64,000 bases of DNA, from NCBI RefSeq assembly GCF_012926505.1, contig NZ_JABBNT010000003.1, positions 691,650 to 755,649 on the forward strand. The letters are read 5' to 3'. This stretch comes from Pacificispira spongiicola. GTDB lineage: Bacteria > Pseudomonadota > Alphaproteobacteria > UBA8366 > Aestuariispiraceae. The position numbers and the translations under genes are program-made. The notes beneath the pieces were generated by a model. It did no database searches and was not told where the DNA came from. It saw nothing but the letters and a program-made list of their open reading frames with translations. Shown in pieces: positions 18,116 through 25,874 of the stretch. Numbering within the stretch: the first letter of the stretch is position 1; each line of letters starts with the position of its first letter.

Positions 18116-18694
18116 TTATCCGATCAGTTTCGCGGTGGTGCGGGCCAGCGCGCCGCCGACATCGCGCAACTGTTCGGCGCGGGCCTCGTCCTCCGGCACG
18201 CCGTCGTCGCCGAACAGCTTGTCCGCGCCGAACACCGCCAATTGTTCGGGGATCACGACGGCCCCCAGATTGGTCAGGATCTGGCGCACATGGACCAGCC
18301 CGCGCATGCCGCCGAGGCGCCCGGCGCTGGCGGAAATCAATCCCGCCGTCTTGCCCTTGTAATAGCGGCCGCCCGGCCCGCCCGCATCCTTGCGCGACAC
18401 CCAGTCCAGCGTGTTTTTCAGCAAGGGCGTGATCGACCCGTTATATTCCGGGCAGGCGATCAACAGCCCGTCCGCCGCCGCGAACAGGGTCTTCAGCCGC
18501 GCCGCGCCGTCGGGTTCGCCCTGCTCGGCTTCCAAGTCCTGATTGAACAGCGGCATCGGATAGTCGGCGAGCGTTACATGCGTGACATCCGCGCCTTCCG
18601 CCTGCGCCCCGGCCACGGCGACCCGCAGCATGGCCTCGTTCAATGACCCTTTCCGGGTGCTTCCGGCGAAGGCGAGAAGTTTCGGCTGTGTCAT
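18116..18694 (-). CDS. NAD(P)H-dependent FMN reductase
   Basis: A 192-residue flavodoxin-like reductase: AFAGSTRKGSLNEAML (FMN phosphate loop) and CPEYNGSITPLLKNTLDWVSR. It reduces flavin or small electrophiles in the cytoplasm. A strong AGGAGG ribosome site lies 6 bases ahead of the ATG at 18694. First gene of a three-gene minus-strand run. Confidence 0.93.
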   Translation of the reverse strand: MTQPKLLAFAGSTRKGSLNEAMLRVAVAGAQAEGADVTHVTLADYPMPLFNQDLEAEQGEPDGAARLKTLFAAADGLLIACPEYNGSITPLLKNTLDWVSRKDAGGPGGRYYKGKTAGLISASAGRLGGMRGLVHVRQILTNLGAVVIPEQLAVFGADKLFGDDGVPEDEARAEQLRDVGGALARTTAKLIG

Positions 18695-18867
18695 GCGATC
18701 CTCCTGTTCTGTCCTGTCGGGTCCAAGGTAACGCGCCGTCCCATCGGGGCAACCCGAAACGACGCAGGGCCGATTATGCGGTGTGCACTGCGGAAAGCTT
18801 GCTGGACGGATCGCGTTTCCTCCGCTACAAGCCGCGCAAAGCGCTTTACTGAGACAAGAGGATCACG

Positions 18868-19602
18868 ATGCGTCTGGGCATCCTGGAAGCCGGGCGGCCG
18901 CCCGCGCCGCTGGACGAAACCCATGGCTATTATCCGGCCATGTTCGCCGACCTGTTGCGGGCACACCTGCCGGAAGGGTCGGAGATCGTCGACTATCCGG
19001 TCATCGACAATGAATTCCCGGACAGCGTGACCGATTGCGACGCGTGGCTGATCACCGGCAGCGCGCTGGGCGTCTACGATGCCGAACCCTTCATCCCGCG
19101 CCTGCTGGACTTCATTCGCGGCGCGGCGGATGCGGGCGTGCCCATGGTCGGTATCTGCTTCGGCCATCAGGCCATCGCCCAGGCCCTGGGCGGCAAGGCG
19201 GAAAAGTCGGATCGCGGCTGGGGCGTCGGCACCCATCGCTATACTTTCGCCAACGTGCCGGACTGGCTGTCCGATGCGGTGGCGCCGGGCACGGAATTCG
19301 ACACCTATGTCTCCCATCAGGATCAGGTGACGGTTCTGCCGGAAGGCGCGCAGGTCCTGGCCGGCAGCGACTTCTGCCCGAATGCCATGGTCGCCGTCGG
19401 GAACAAGATCCTGACGCTGCAAAGCCATCCCGAAATGCCCAGCGCCTATGTGAAGGATCTGTATACCTTCCGGCGCGACCGGATCGGGGCCGATGTGGTC
19501 GATCCGGGGCTGACAACCGTCGTCGAAACGCCGCGGGCGCGCGATGCAGACCGCGCCGCCGCGTGGATCGGCGCCTTCTTTACCCATGCTCTTGAAAGCT
19601 GA
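18868..19602 (+). CDS. class I glutamine amidotransferase-like protein
   Basis: A 244-residue stand-alone GATase domain. The nucleophile elbow is VGICFGHQAIAQALGG (catalytic Cys) and the His-Glu pair is in LQSHPEM. Stand-alone versions of this type are often annotated as GMP-synthase-like, or as gamma-glutamyl hydrolases of polyamine or quinone compounds; no synthetase partner is adjacent. Preceded by AAGAGGATC. It ends 8 bases ahead of typA. Confidence 0.88.
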   Translation: MRLGILEAGRPPAPLDETHGYYPAMFADLLRAHLPEGSEIVDYPVIDNEFPDSVTDCDAWLITGSALGVYDAEPFIPRLLDFIRGAADAGVPMVGICFGHQAIAQALGGKAEKSDRGWGVGTHRYTFANVPDWLSDAVAPGTEFDTYVSHQDQVTVLPEGAQVLAGSDFCPNAMVAVGNKILTLQSHPEMPSAYVKDLYTFRRDRIGADVVDPGLTTVVETPRARDADRAAAWIGAFFTHALES

Positions 19603-19610
19603 AGAATACC

Positions 19611-21452
19611 ATGTCCGCTCAAAACACCCTTCGTAACATCGCGATCATCGCGCATGTCGACCACGGCAAAACCACCATGGTGGACAAGCTGCTGACCCAA
19701 TCCGGCGCGGTGCAGTCGCACCAGCAACTCGCCGAACGCGCGATGGATTCCAACGACCTGGAAAAGGAACGCGGGATCACCATCCTGGCGAAATGCACGT
19801 CGGTCGATTGGAAGGGCACGCGCATCAACATCGTCGATACCCCCGGCCACGCCGATTTCGGCGGAGAGGTCGAACGCATCCTGTCCATGGTCGACGGGGT
19901 CGTGCTGCTGGTCGACGCCGCCGAAGGGCCGATGCCGCAAACGAAATTCGTGACCATCAAGGCGCTGGAACTGGGCCTGAAGCCGATCGTCGTCATCAAT
20001 AAGGTCGACAAGCCGGATGCCCGTCCCGACTGGGTCATCGATCAGGTTTTCGACCTGTTCGTCGCGCTGGACGCCAATGAGGATCAGTTGGACTTCCCGG
20101 TCCTCTACGCCTCGGCGAAGCAAGGCTGGGCCGCGCGCTCCCTGGACGACGACCGCACCGATCTGACGCCGCTGTTCGAAACCGTCCTGGACAAGGTTTC
20201 CCCGCCGGAGGCCGATACGTCCGGCCCGTTCCGCATGCTGGTCACGACGCTGGAAAGCGACCCCTATCTGGGCCGCATCCTGACGGGCCGCATCGAATCC
20301 GGCACGATTGCCGTCAACCGCACGGTCAAGGGCCTGTCGCGCGACGGCAAGCAGTTGGAAAGCGGCCGCCTGACCAAGCTGCTGGCCTTCCGGGGCCTGA
20401 AGCGCGAACCGGTGGAAACGGCCAGCGCGGGCGATATCGTCGCCATCGCCGGGATGACCGTCGCCACCGTGGCCGACACGATCTGCGATCCGTCCGTGAC
20501 CGAACCGGTGCCGGGCCGTCCGATCGCCCCGCCGACCATGGCCATGACCGTATCCGTGAACGACAGCCCGCTGGCGGGCCGCGAAGGCGACAAGCTGACC
20601 GGCCGCATGATCGGCGACCGGCTGGAGCGGGAGGCGGAAAGCAACGTCGCCATCCGCGTCACGGAAAGCGCGGAAAAGGACGCCTACGAAGTCGCCGGTC
20701 GCGGCGAATTGCAACTGGGCGTGCTGCTGGAAACCCTGCGCCGCGAAGGCTTCGAACTGACCGTCGGCCCGCCGCGCGTTCTGTTCCGCAAGGACGAAAA
20801 GGGCCAGCGCATCGAACCGATGGAGGAAGTCCAGGTCGACGTGGACGAGGAATTTTCCGGCGTCGTGGTGGAAAAGCTGGGCCTGCGCAAGGGCGAAATG
20901 ACCCAGATGGCCCCGTCCGGCGGCGGCAAGACCCGCATCGTCTTCGACATCCCGTCGCGCGGCCTGATCGGCTATCAGGGCGAATTCCTGGCCGACACGC
21001 GGGGCACGGGCATCCTGTCGCGCATGTTCACCGGCTTCGCCCCGTATAAGGGCCCGATCCCGGGGCGCCGCGCGGGCGTGCTGATCTCCGCCGAACAGGG
21101 CACCGCCGTGCCCTATGCGCTCGCCAACCTGGAAGAACGCGGCCCGCTCTTCGTCTCCCCCGGCGACCCCGTCTATGGCGGCATGATCCTGGGCGAACAC
21201 AACAAGGGCAACGATCTGGAAGTGAACCCGCTGAAGGCGAAACAGCTGACCAACTTCCGCGCGTCCGGCAAGGACGACGCCCTGAAGCTGACCACGCCGG
21301 TCCGCCGCACCCTGGAAGAGGCGCTGGCCTATATCCAGGACGACGAACGCGTCGAGGTCACGCCGAAGTCCATCCGCCTGCGCAAGGCCATCCTGGACCC
21401 GCACGAACGCAAAAAAGACAAACGCAAACGCGACGCGGAAGAAGCCGCATAA
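19611..21452 (+). CDS. typA: translational GTPase TypA/BipA
   Basis: A 613-residue ribosome-associated GTPase of the EF-G-like family, required for growth at low temperature and under stress. G1 is [10 protein letters not shown]2 ERGITI, G3 [10 protein letters not shown] and G4 NKVDKPDA, all near the N-terminus, followed by domain II and the BipA-specific C-terminal part ([24 protein letters not shown] region). Length is normal and it ends in a clear terminator. Confidence 0.98.
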   Translation: MSAQNTLRNIAIIAHVDHGKTTMVDKLLTQSGAVQSHQQLAERAMDSNDLEKERGITILAKCTSVDWKGTRINIVDTPGHADFGGEVERILSMVDGVVLLVDAAEGPMPQTKFVTIKALELGLKPIVVINKVDKPDARPDWVIDQVFDLFVALDANEDQLDFPVLYASAKQGWAARSLDDDRTDLTPLFETVLDKVSPPEADTSGPFRMLVTTLESDPYLGRILTGRIESGTIAVNRTVKGLSRDGKQLESGRLTKLLAFRGLKREPVETASAGDIVAIAGMTVATVADTICDPSVTEPVPGRPIAPPTMAMTVSVNDSPLAGREGDKLTGRMIGDRLEREAESNVAIRVTESAEKDAYEVAGRGELQLGVLLETLRREGFELTVGPPRVLFRKDEKGQRIEPMEEVQVDVDEEFSGVVVEKLGLRKGEMTQMAPSGGGKTRIVFDIPSRGLIGYQGEFLADTRGTGILSRMFTGFAPYKGPIPGRRAGVLISAEQGTAVPYALANLEERGPLFVSPGDPVYGGMILGEHNKGNDLEVNPLKAKQLTNFRASGKDDALKLTTPVRRTLEEALAYIQDDERVEVTPKSIRLRKAILDPHERKKDKRKRDAEEAA

Positions 21453-21481
21453 CGCCGCGTCAAACGCCTGAAATGACCAAG

Positions 21482-21513
21482 CCGCCCGGATCGCAAGGTT
21501 CGGGCGGTTTTTT
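21482..21513 (+). terminator. Rho-independent terminator of typA
   Basis: Stem CCGCCCGGA (21482-21490) with TTCGGGCGG (21499-21507), one mismatch, 8-base loop, followed by six T residues. It lies 29 bases after the typA stop and marks the left edge of an A+T-rich insert. Confidence 0.9.
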
Positions 21514-21554
21514 ATGCATGGAGTAGGTGATAAAAACAAAATTCATAAATGAAT

Positions 21555-21585
21555 GTGGGCAGCTAGCTACTAACTAGCTGCCCAC
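21555..21585 (-). terminator. hairpin after the small HTH gene (probable terminator)
   Basis: A perfect 12-base stem GTGGGCAGCTAG (21555-21566) / CTAGCTGCCCAC (21574-21585) with a 7-base loop, 11 bases past the stop of the minus-strand HTH gene. The following minus-strand sequence is A+T-rich but has no uninterrupted T run. Immediately beyond it lies a short palindrome ATTCAT-AA-ATGAAT (21541-21554). Confidence 0.6.
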
Positions 21586-21596
21586 GCAATTGTCTG

Positions 21597-21773
21597 TTAT
21601 TTGGCTGCGGGAACGTTAGCATACCGCTTTCCAGACAACACTTCAGACACGCGACCTTGATTGATTTCAAGGCGCGCGGCTATCTGGTGCTGAAACAGGT
21701 CCGTTGTGGCAGCCAACTTCTTGATCTGAGCGGCGATCGCTGCAGTCATTTGTTTGCGTCCGTAACTTCGCAT
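21597..21773 (-). CDS. small helix-turn-helix DNA-binding protein
   Basis: A 58-residue protein, MRSYGRKQMTAAIAAQIKKL followed by a helix-turn-helix: DLFQHQIAARLEINQGRVSE, then VLSGKRY. The 'QHQIA..L.INQGRVSEVL.GKR' pattern is that of XRE-like or MerR/sigma-like HTH proteins seen in alphaproteobacterial accessory regions. The ATG at 21773 is chosen because AGGAGG sits 9 bases upstream; the longer open frame to 21887 has no such site. It is in its own transcription unit next to the DndB-like gene and may regulate that locus; this is inference. Confidence 0.7.
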   Translation of the reverse strand: MRSYGRKQMTAAIAAQIKKLAATTDLFQHQIAARLEINQGRVSEVLSGKRYANVPAAK

Positions 21774-21898
21774 CCATATCAACCTCCTTTCCGAGCGGCC
21801 TTGTCCAACCCGAGGCTTTGGTTTAGCCTTCCGTCTGTCAGAACTATCGAGTTGCTTGGCCCGACCGCATCTTGAGATTTGGGCCATTTAACTTCCAA

Positions 21899-21929
21899 AA
21901 AGGGAAGGCATCATCAATGCCTTCCCTTT
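21899..21929 (-). terminator. terminator of the DndB-like gene
   Basis: A perfect 13-base stem AAAGGGAAGGCAT (21899-21911) / ATGCCTTCCCTTT (21917-21929) with a 5-base loop. On the minus strand the stem ends in a run of five T residues, 9 bases after the stop at 21939. It separates the DndB-like gene from the small HTH gene. Confidence 0.85.
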
Positions 21930-21938
21930 ATTGGTTTT

Positions 21939-23177
21939 TCATATGAGTGCCTCCGAACTTTCGCTCGGTAGTGAGTCGATGCTCAGGGCCGCTCGAACTT
22001 TTTTAACCATCTCGCGCTTTGTCGAAGCGCCAGCACTATGAAGTACTAGTTCTTTCGTTCCATCAGAATGCTCTTTCTCTACCACAAGATCAGACCAAAG
22101 CGGTCCAGACCGGCTCCAATCAATTTGGGCTAGGTTTCTGGCGGTTTCCACAGGGTCTTTGGAAGCGAGTGCATGAACAACGTCATGGTAGATAACCCCA
22201 ATCGTTTGCCAGCCTGGAGACGATAAATGGAGGGATTTCCGGTCTTTTGAAAACGCTTCCCCCATTGCATCTGCGAAAGCATCCAAGAATTCAGCCATCG
22301 CTTTGGCATGTTCTAGAGTGTTTTCTGCAGAAAGCGTTGGGTTCTCTATTTCCGCTTTGTTGCTTTCTTGGAAGGAAGCGCCTTCCATTGCTCCGCGGAC
22401 GAAACGGAGCAGCACTTGCTGAACAACTATAGCTGTTGATTTGGCACCCAGAGACGCCGCCCTTTCTTCCATGCCGCCATGGTTCTTAATTGCGTTACTT
22501 TCGCGGGCGAGCCTGTTCGTAACCTGAATGTAAGGGTCAGACATATCTAGGGAAATGGCGATCCGGGGAGGGACAGCTACAGCTTTGAAGTTAAAGTCGA
22601 AGAAAAGTTGGCCCATTTCTGCACGACTGAGAGGTTCAGATTCAGGATGCGGCGCGTAAATCACGACCGGGATCGAGAAACTGCTAAGTAAGTCAACTAA
22701 TTGCTGACGGTCATCGCTAGGCCTGCTCTCGTCGTAACTCATTTCTAACAACTCTAGAACACTGGAAAGACGTCCAAGACCATCGACTACGATACGGGCA
22801 TTTCGAGAACTCATATCAATTTGGATGTGACCGACGCCTTCTGTGTCTGGAATCGCTAGAGGTCGGAAACCGACATGGTTTTGAATTGCGATAGAAACTG
22901 CAGGAAATGCTCCAATGAGCGTAGAACGCGGACTAAATCTTAAGCGTACATAGTCCATAATGCCACGAAGCCTTTGTCCCGCAGTCGCTCTTTGTACTTT
23001 CGAGTAAATCGCTTCGATGTCGCCGGGCAGCTTTTTCCAATGGCGAGAGCGCGGGTCGTGCCCTAGCAGGCCTTCGATGGCATGAGGGGGGATTTGAGTC
23101 GAATATGTTACAAGACGGTCGCCCACGCGGCCTTGCATGGCAGGAAAGTTTGTCGTGGGGGTCGTTACAGTGATCAT
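21939..23177 (-). CDS. DndB/DGQHR-like protein
   Basis: A 412-residue protein resembling the DndB / DGQHR-domain family. DndB is known as a regulator or accessory protein in DNA phosphorothioation islands, and relatives occur in several defence loci. The hallmark loop appears as VVDGLGRLSSV (DGLGR at residues 132-136) where the family has DGQHR. Further matches are IPVVIYAP (~169-176) and LFFDFNFKAVAVPPRIAISL (~191-210, family 'F.dlN..Av.v'). No dnd, pbe or ssp genes are nearby. Start at ATG 23177 after AAGGAAA; a strong promoter lies upstream. Base composition is clearly lower in G+C than its neighbours, suggesting transfer. Confidence 0.6.
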   Translation of the reverse strand: MITVTTPTTNFPAMQGRVGDRLVTYSTQIPPHAIEGLLGHDPRSRHWKKLPGDIEAIYSKVQRATAGQRLRGIMDYVRLRFSPRSTLIGAFPAVSIAIQNHVGFRPLAIPDTEGVGHIQIDMSSRNARIVVDGLGRLSSVLELLEMSYDESRPSDDRQQLVDLLSSFSIPVVIYAPHPESEPLSRAEMGQLFFDFNFKAVAVPPRIAISLDMSDPYIQVTNRLARESNAIKNHGGMEERAASLGAKSTAIVVQQVLLRFVRGAMEGASFQESNKAEIENPTLSAENTLEHAKAMAEFLDAFADAMGEAFSKDRKSLHLSSPGWQTIGVIYHDVVHALASKDPVETARNLAQIDWSRSGPLWSDLVVEKEHSDGTKELVLHSAGASTKREMVKKVRAALSIDSLPSESSEALI

Positions 23178-23240
23178 AAATCGTTTCCTTGGTCGCTTTG
23201 AATACGGGTTCGGCCGCAGAAACGCGTCGCCGGCGATCAA

Positions 23241-23269
23241 ATAAAAACAAAAATCACGCGGGATGTCAA
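23241..23269 (-). promoter_or_regulatory. sigma-70 promoter of the DndB-like gene
   Basis: On the minus strand, TTGACA (23269-23264), a 17-base spacer, then TTTTAT (23246-23241), about 64 bases ahead of the start at 23177. The -35 overlaps an imperfect dyad (GCGGGAT ... ATCCCCGC). Just upstream a hairpin TTCCCCG...CGGGGAA (23292-23317) may be an additional control element. The rest of the 270-base gap to the YaiI gene shows nothing else. Confidence 0.6.
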
Positions 23270-23447
23270 TATCCCCGCAATATAAATGTGCTTCCCCGCG
23301 TAAAAACGCACGGGGAAAGGGTTGATTTGTCCGGCAGAAAATTTTGTCGAAGCGCCTTTAACTCACTGTTTATATTGGGTTTTTCGTTTCGACAATCGGC
23401 GAGATTCAGAAACCCATTTGGCGGCATGAAATGTTCTCTTGATATGT

Positions 23448-23903
23448 TTAAACGCTTAATCGCCTAGCCATCTGAACCACCACCTCCAGCCTATTCAAAA
23501 ACTCCGACCGGTCCGCCTTTGAGAACGGCCTTGGGCCGCCGGTGATTTGGTTGGTTTCGCGGAGGGACTGCATCAGCTCGCGGGTGGCGAGGGCTTGGCC
23601 GATATTGTCTTGGGTGTAGGTCTGGCCGTTGGGTTTGAGGGCCAGCGCGCCCTGTTCCAGGCAGCGGGCGGCCAGCGGGATGTCGTTGGTGACGCAGATG
23701 TCGCCCTTGCCGATATGCGCCGCGATCCAGTCGTCGGCGGCGTCGGCGCCGGACGCGACGGTGACGACCTGGACCATCGGGTCGGGGCTGGGGCGGATGC
23801 CGCCGTCGCTGACCATGATGGTTTTCAGTCTGTGCCGGGCGGCGACGCGCAGGACCTCGTCCTTCACCGGGCAGGCGTCGGCGTCTACGTAAATTTCCGT
23901 CAT
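23448..23903 (-). CDS. YaiI/YqxD family protein (UPF0178, DUF188)
   Basis: A 151-residue protein with the family signatures IYVDADACPVKDEVLRVA, MVSDG, VTVASGADAADDWIA, VTNDIPLAARCL and GGPRPFS near the C-terminus. The fold is PIN-like, so a nuclease role is suspected in the literature but not established. The start is the ATG at 23903; a GTG three codons earlier is possible. It marks the return to chromosomal base composition after the insert. Confidence 0.9.
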   Translation of the reverse strand: MTEIYVDADACPVKDEVLRVAARHRLKTIMVSDGGIRPSPDPMVQVVTVASGADAADDWIAAHIGKGDICVTNDIPLAARCLEQGALALKPNGQTYTQDNIGQALATRELMQSLRETNQITGGPRPFSKADRSEFLNRLEVVVQMARRLSV

Positions 23904-23945
23904 CTGAACCACTGTTTCGATTATGCGGGGCTGTTTCGGAGGGGC

Positions 23946-25187
23946 TCAGTTTAAGGGCTGGAGCGGTTGAAGGCTATAGACCGCCTTTTCCTGCATCTGC
24001 TTCGCCGCGCCGGGGCGGGACAGCGGGGTCGCGCCCAGTTCCTGAATGAAGCGGTAGAAGCCTTCCAACGCGTCGGCATTGCGTTTTGGTCGGCGGCCGC
24101 CATTGGTCAGGGTCTTCCAGGCGTTGCGGGCATGGCCGAAGGTGCCGATGGAAATGCCGAGGGTTTCGAACATGGTCGGCGCGGCCAGCAGGAATTGCTG
24201 AAACGGCACCGGGTTGCCTTCCTTCAGCAGGGATCGGTGCGCGGACTCGTGGTTTTTCAGGATATCCGTGGCGTTGGAGTAGAAACCGCGCATCACGGTC
24301 TGGGCCTGCCGGCGTTTGGATTTGATCATGTCGATCTGACGCTGGGTAATATGCTTCGCATCGCGGGGCAGGGAGTCCGGGCCGTTCAGCCAGGCCAGGA
24401 AATCGGTGTAATCGGCGCTGAACTCCCGATATAGGAATTCGTAATAGGCGATGCCCTTCCAGGCGAAAAGGACGCGTTCGACCCGATCGGCGGGGATGCC
24501 GATGCTGCGGAACAGGCGGCCCGTCCGGTCGTTGGTGCGGCAGGCCCAGATGGCGTCCTGCAAGGCCTCCACCGTCGCCTTGTAGCGTTCGTCGGAAGTA
24601 TTGTCGTCCAGCGCCAGATCGACCAGCCGCTTGGCCCTGTCGGCGATGATGGCGCGGGTCGACGATGCCGTGCGCGGATCGACGGCGAACCAGTCCTGGT
24701 CGACCTTGCGGTCGCGTTCGATATCCGCGCGATGGGCCAGCAACAGGAACGGGTCGAAGGTCGGCGACCGGCAGAAGACGTCCAGCACGTTGCGGTCGTG
24801 CGGGGTCAGCGTGACCTCGATCTTGCCGCCGAACCATTTGTTAATCGCCGGTTCGAATTCGTCGGGCAGGGCGGAGACGGAGGCCCCGCCCTCCCGCGCG
24901 TCATCCTCGTTGAACAGGATCAGCACCCGCGTCGCGACGCCGATTTCGTCGTCGTGATTGACCGTCGCCTCCTTGAAGAAGACGGCGCGGGCGAAAAGCG
25001 GCGAATCGAACAGCGGCTCCCGACCCGGTACGACGGGCGGGGCGTTGGGATCCGGGATGGAGGAGGTCAATTGCGGGGTAATGTCCAGCGGCGGCTCATC
25101 GAACACGTCGGTGCCGTCCAGCTCCCCCGGATTGAAGCATAGAAATTTGCCTGAGCTGAGCAGATAGATCAGCGTTTCGCGGTCCAT
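23946..25187 (-). CDS. unrecognised 413-residue protein
   Basis: I do not recognise a family. The protein begins MDRETLIYLLSSGKFLCFNP, has no signal peptide or membrane segment, and looks mostly helical after residue ~170. Notable stretches: EPLFDSPLFARAVFFKE, VATRVLILFNEDDAREGG, PHDRNVLDVFCRSPTFDPFL, RVLFAWKGIAYYEFLYREFS, SKRRQAQTVMRGFYSNATDI. Start taken as the ATG at 25187; a GTG nine codons upstream lies in a G-rich stretch and is possible. It is divergent from a HlyC-type acyltransferase gene, sharing a 206-base A+T-rich region, which hints at a functional link. Codon use is like the rest of the chromosome. Confidence 0.75.
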   Translation of the reverse strand: MDRETLIYLLSSGKFLCFNPGELDGTDVFDEPPLDITPQLTSSIPDPNAPPVVPGREPLFDSPLFARAVFFKEATVNHDDEIGVATRVLILFNEDDAREGGASVSALPDEFEPAINKWFGGKIEVTLTPHDRNVLDVFCRSPTFDPFLLLAHRADIERDRKVDQDWFAVDPRTASSTRAIIADRAKRLVDLALDDNTSDERYKATVEALQDAIWACRTNDRTGRLFRSIGIPADRVERVLFAWKGIAYYEFLYREFSADYTDFLAWLNGPDSLPRDAKHITQRQIDMIKSKRRQAQTVMRGFYSNATDILKNHESAHRSLLKEGNPVPFQQFLLAAPTMFETLGISIGTFGHARNAWKTLTNGGRRPKRNADALEGFYRFIQELGATPLSRPGAAKQMQEKAVYSLQPLQPLN

Positions 25188-25393
25188 GCCCAAGTTGTGC
25201 TCCCCCACATCCGGCCGTACGCGTCGAGGCTGTCGCCCCATTGCTAAAATTTTAATAAATTGTACGTTTATTTTGTGCGTCGCGAAAGAGTATTGCGATG
25301 GGTTCTTAAGATTCCTTCAACGTCGATCAAGTCGTTGCGCGAAAAAAGAATTTCGTGTCAACTGGCGTCCTGTACCGAACGTCGGGGGGAATA
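25188..25393. promoter_or_regulatory. divergent A+T-rich promoter region
   Basis: The 206 bases between the 413-residue gene and the acyltransferase gene include a markedly A+T-rich core (~25240-25280, TTGCTAAAATTTTAATAAAT and following). No exact -35/-10 pair stands out on either strand, so this is called a promoter region from composition and position only. Confidence 0.4.
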
Positions 25394-25873
25394 ATGGCCG
25401 AGACGGTTCAAAAATCGCAAGCGGCGAACAAGGCGGATACCGGCGGCACAACGCGCCCGGCACCGACCGTCGCTTCCGTATTGGGTGAGATTTGCTGGCT
25501 GTTCTCCATGACGCCGTCGCACCGTCATTTCTTCATGGCCGATCTGGACTGGCTGGTCATCCCGCCGGTGGTGCGCAACCAGTTCCGCGTCTATCGCGAT
25601 TCGAAGGGGCGGCCCGTCGGGCTCGTGCTCTGGGCGAAGCTGGACGAGGAGGCGGAGCAGCGTCTTCTGTCCGGGTCGGCGCGCCTGCGCCCGCAGGATT
25701 GGGACAGCGGCGACCGCTATTGGATCATCGATGTCGTCGACCTGTCGAAAGGGCAGCGCGCGAAGGGCATGATCGAGGATATGGCCAAGACGGCGCTGAA
25801 AGACGTGGTCTTCAAATATCACCGCACGGACAGCGCCGGGAATCGCTCCGTCGTCTCCTCGGACGCGCTATAG
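25394..25873 (+). CDS. toxin-activating lysine acyltransferase (HlyC family), no adjacent RTX gene
   Basis: A 159-residue protein of the HlyC/RtxC family, which transfers fatty acyl groups from acyl-ACP to lysines of RTX protoxins. Family features: LGEICWLFSMTPSHRHFFMA with catalytic His43, VIPPVVRNQFRVY, GLVLWAKLDEEAEQRL, and SGDRYWIIDVV with Asp113, the counterparts of the His and Asp essential in HlyC. Start at ATG 25394 after GGGGGA. No RTX toxin or type I secretion gene lies in the window, so the substrate is elsewhere or is not a toxin. It is followed after one base by a hydroxyacid dehydrogenase. Confidence 0.85.
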   Translation: MAETVQKSQAANKADTGGTTRPAPTVASVLGEICWLFSMTPSHRHFFMADLDWLVIPPVVRNQFRVYRDSKGRPVGLVLWAKLDEEAEQRLLSGSARLRPQDWDSGDRYWIIDVVDLSKGQRAKGMIEDMAKTALKDVVFKYHRTDSAGNRSVVSSDAL

Positions 25874-25874
25874 A

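Noticed and set aside
19446..21539. 697-codon open frame antisense to typA
   Set aside because: typA is unmistakable on the other strand; the antisense product is low-complexity and motif-free.
21514..23447. prophage or integrative element
   Set aside because: No integrase, transposase, tRNA junction or flanking direct repeats seen; only two genes and different composition.
25394..25873. RTX toxin locus
   Set aside because: No glycine-rich nonapeptide repeats or type I secretion genes occur anywhere in the window.
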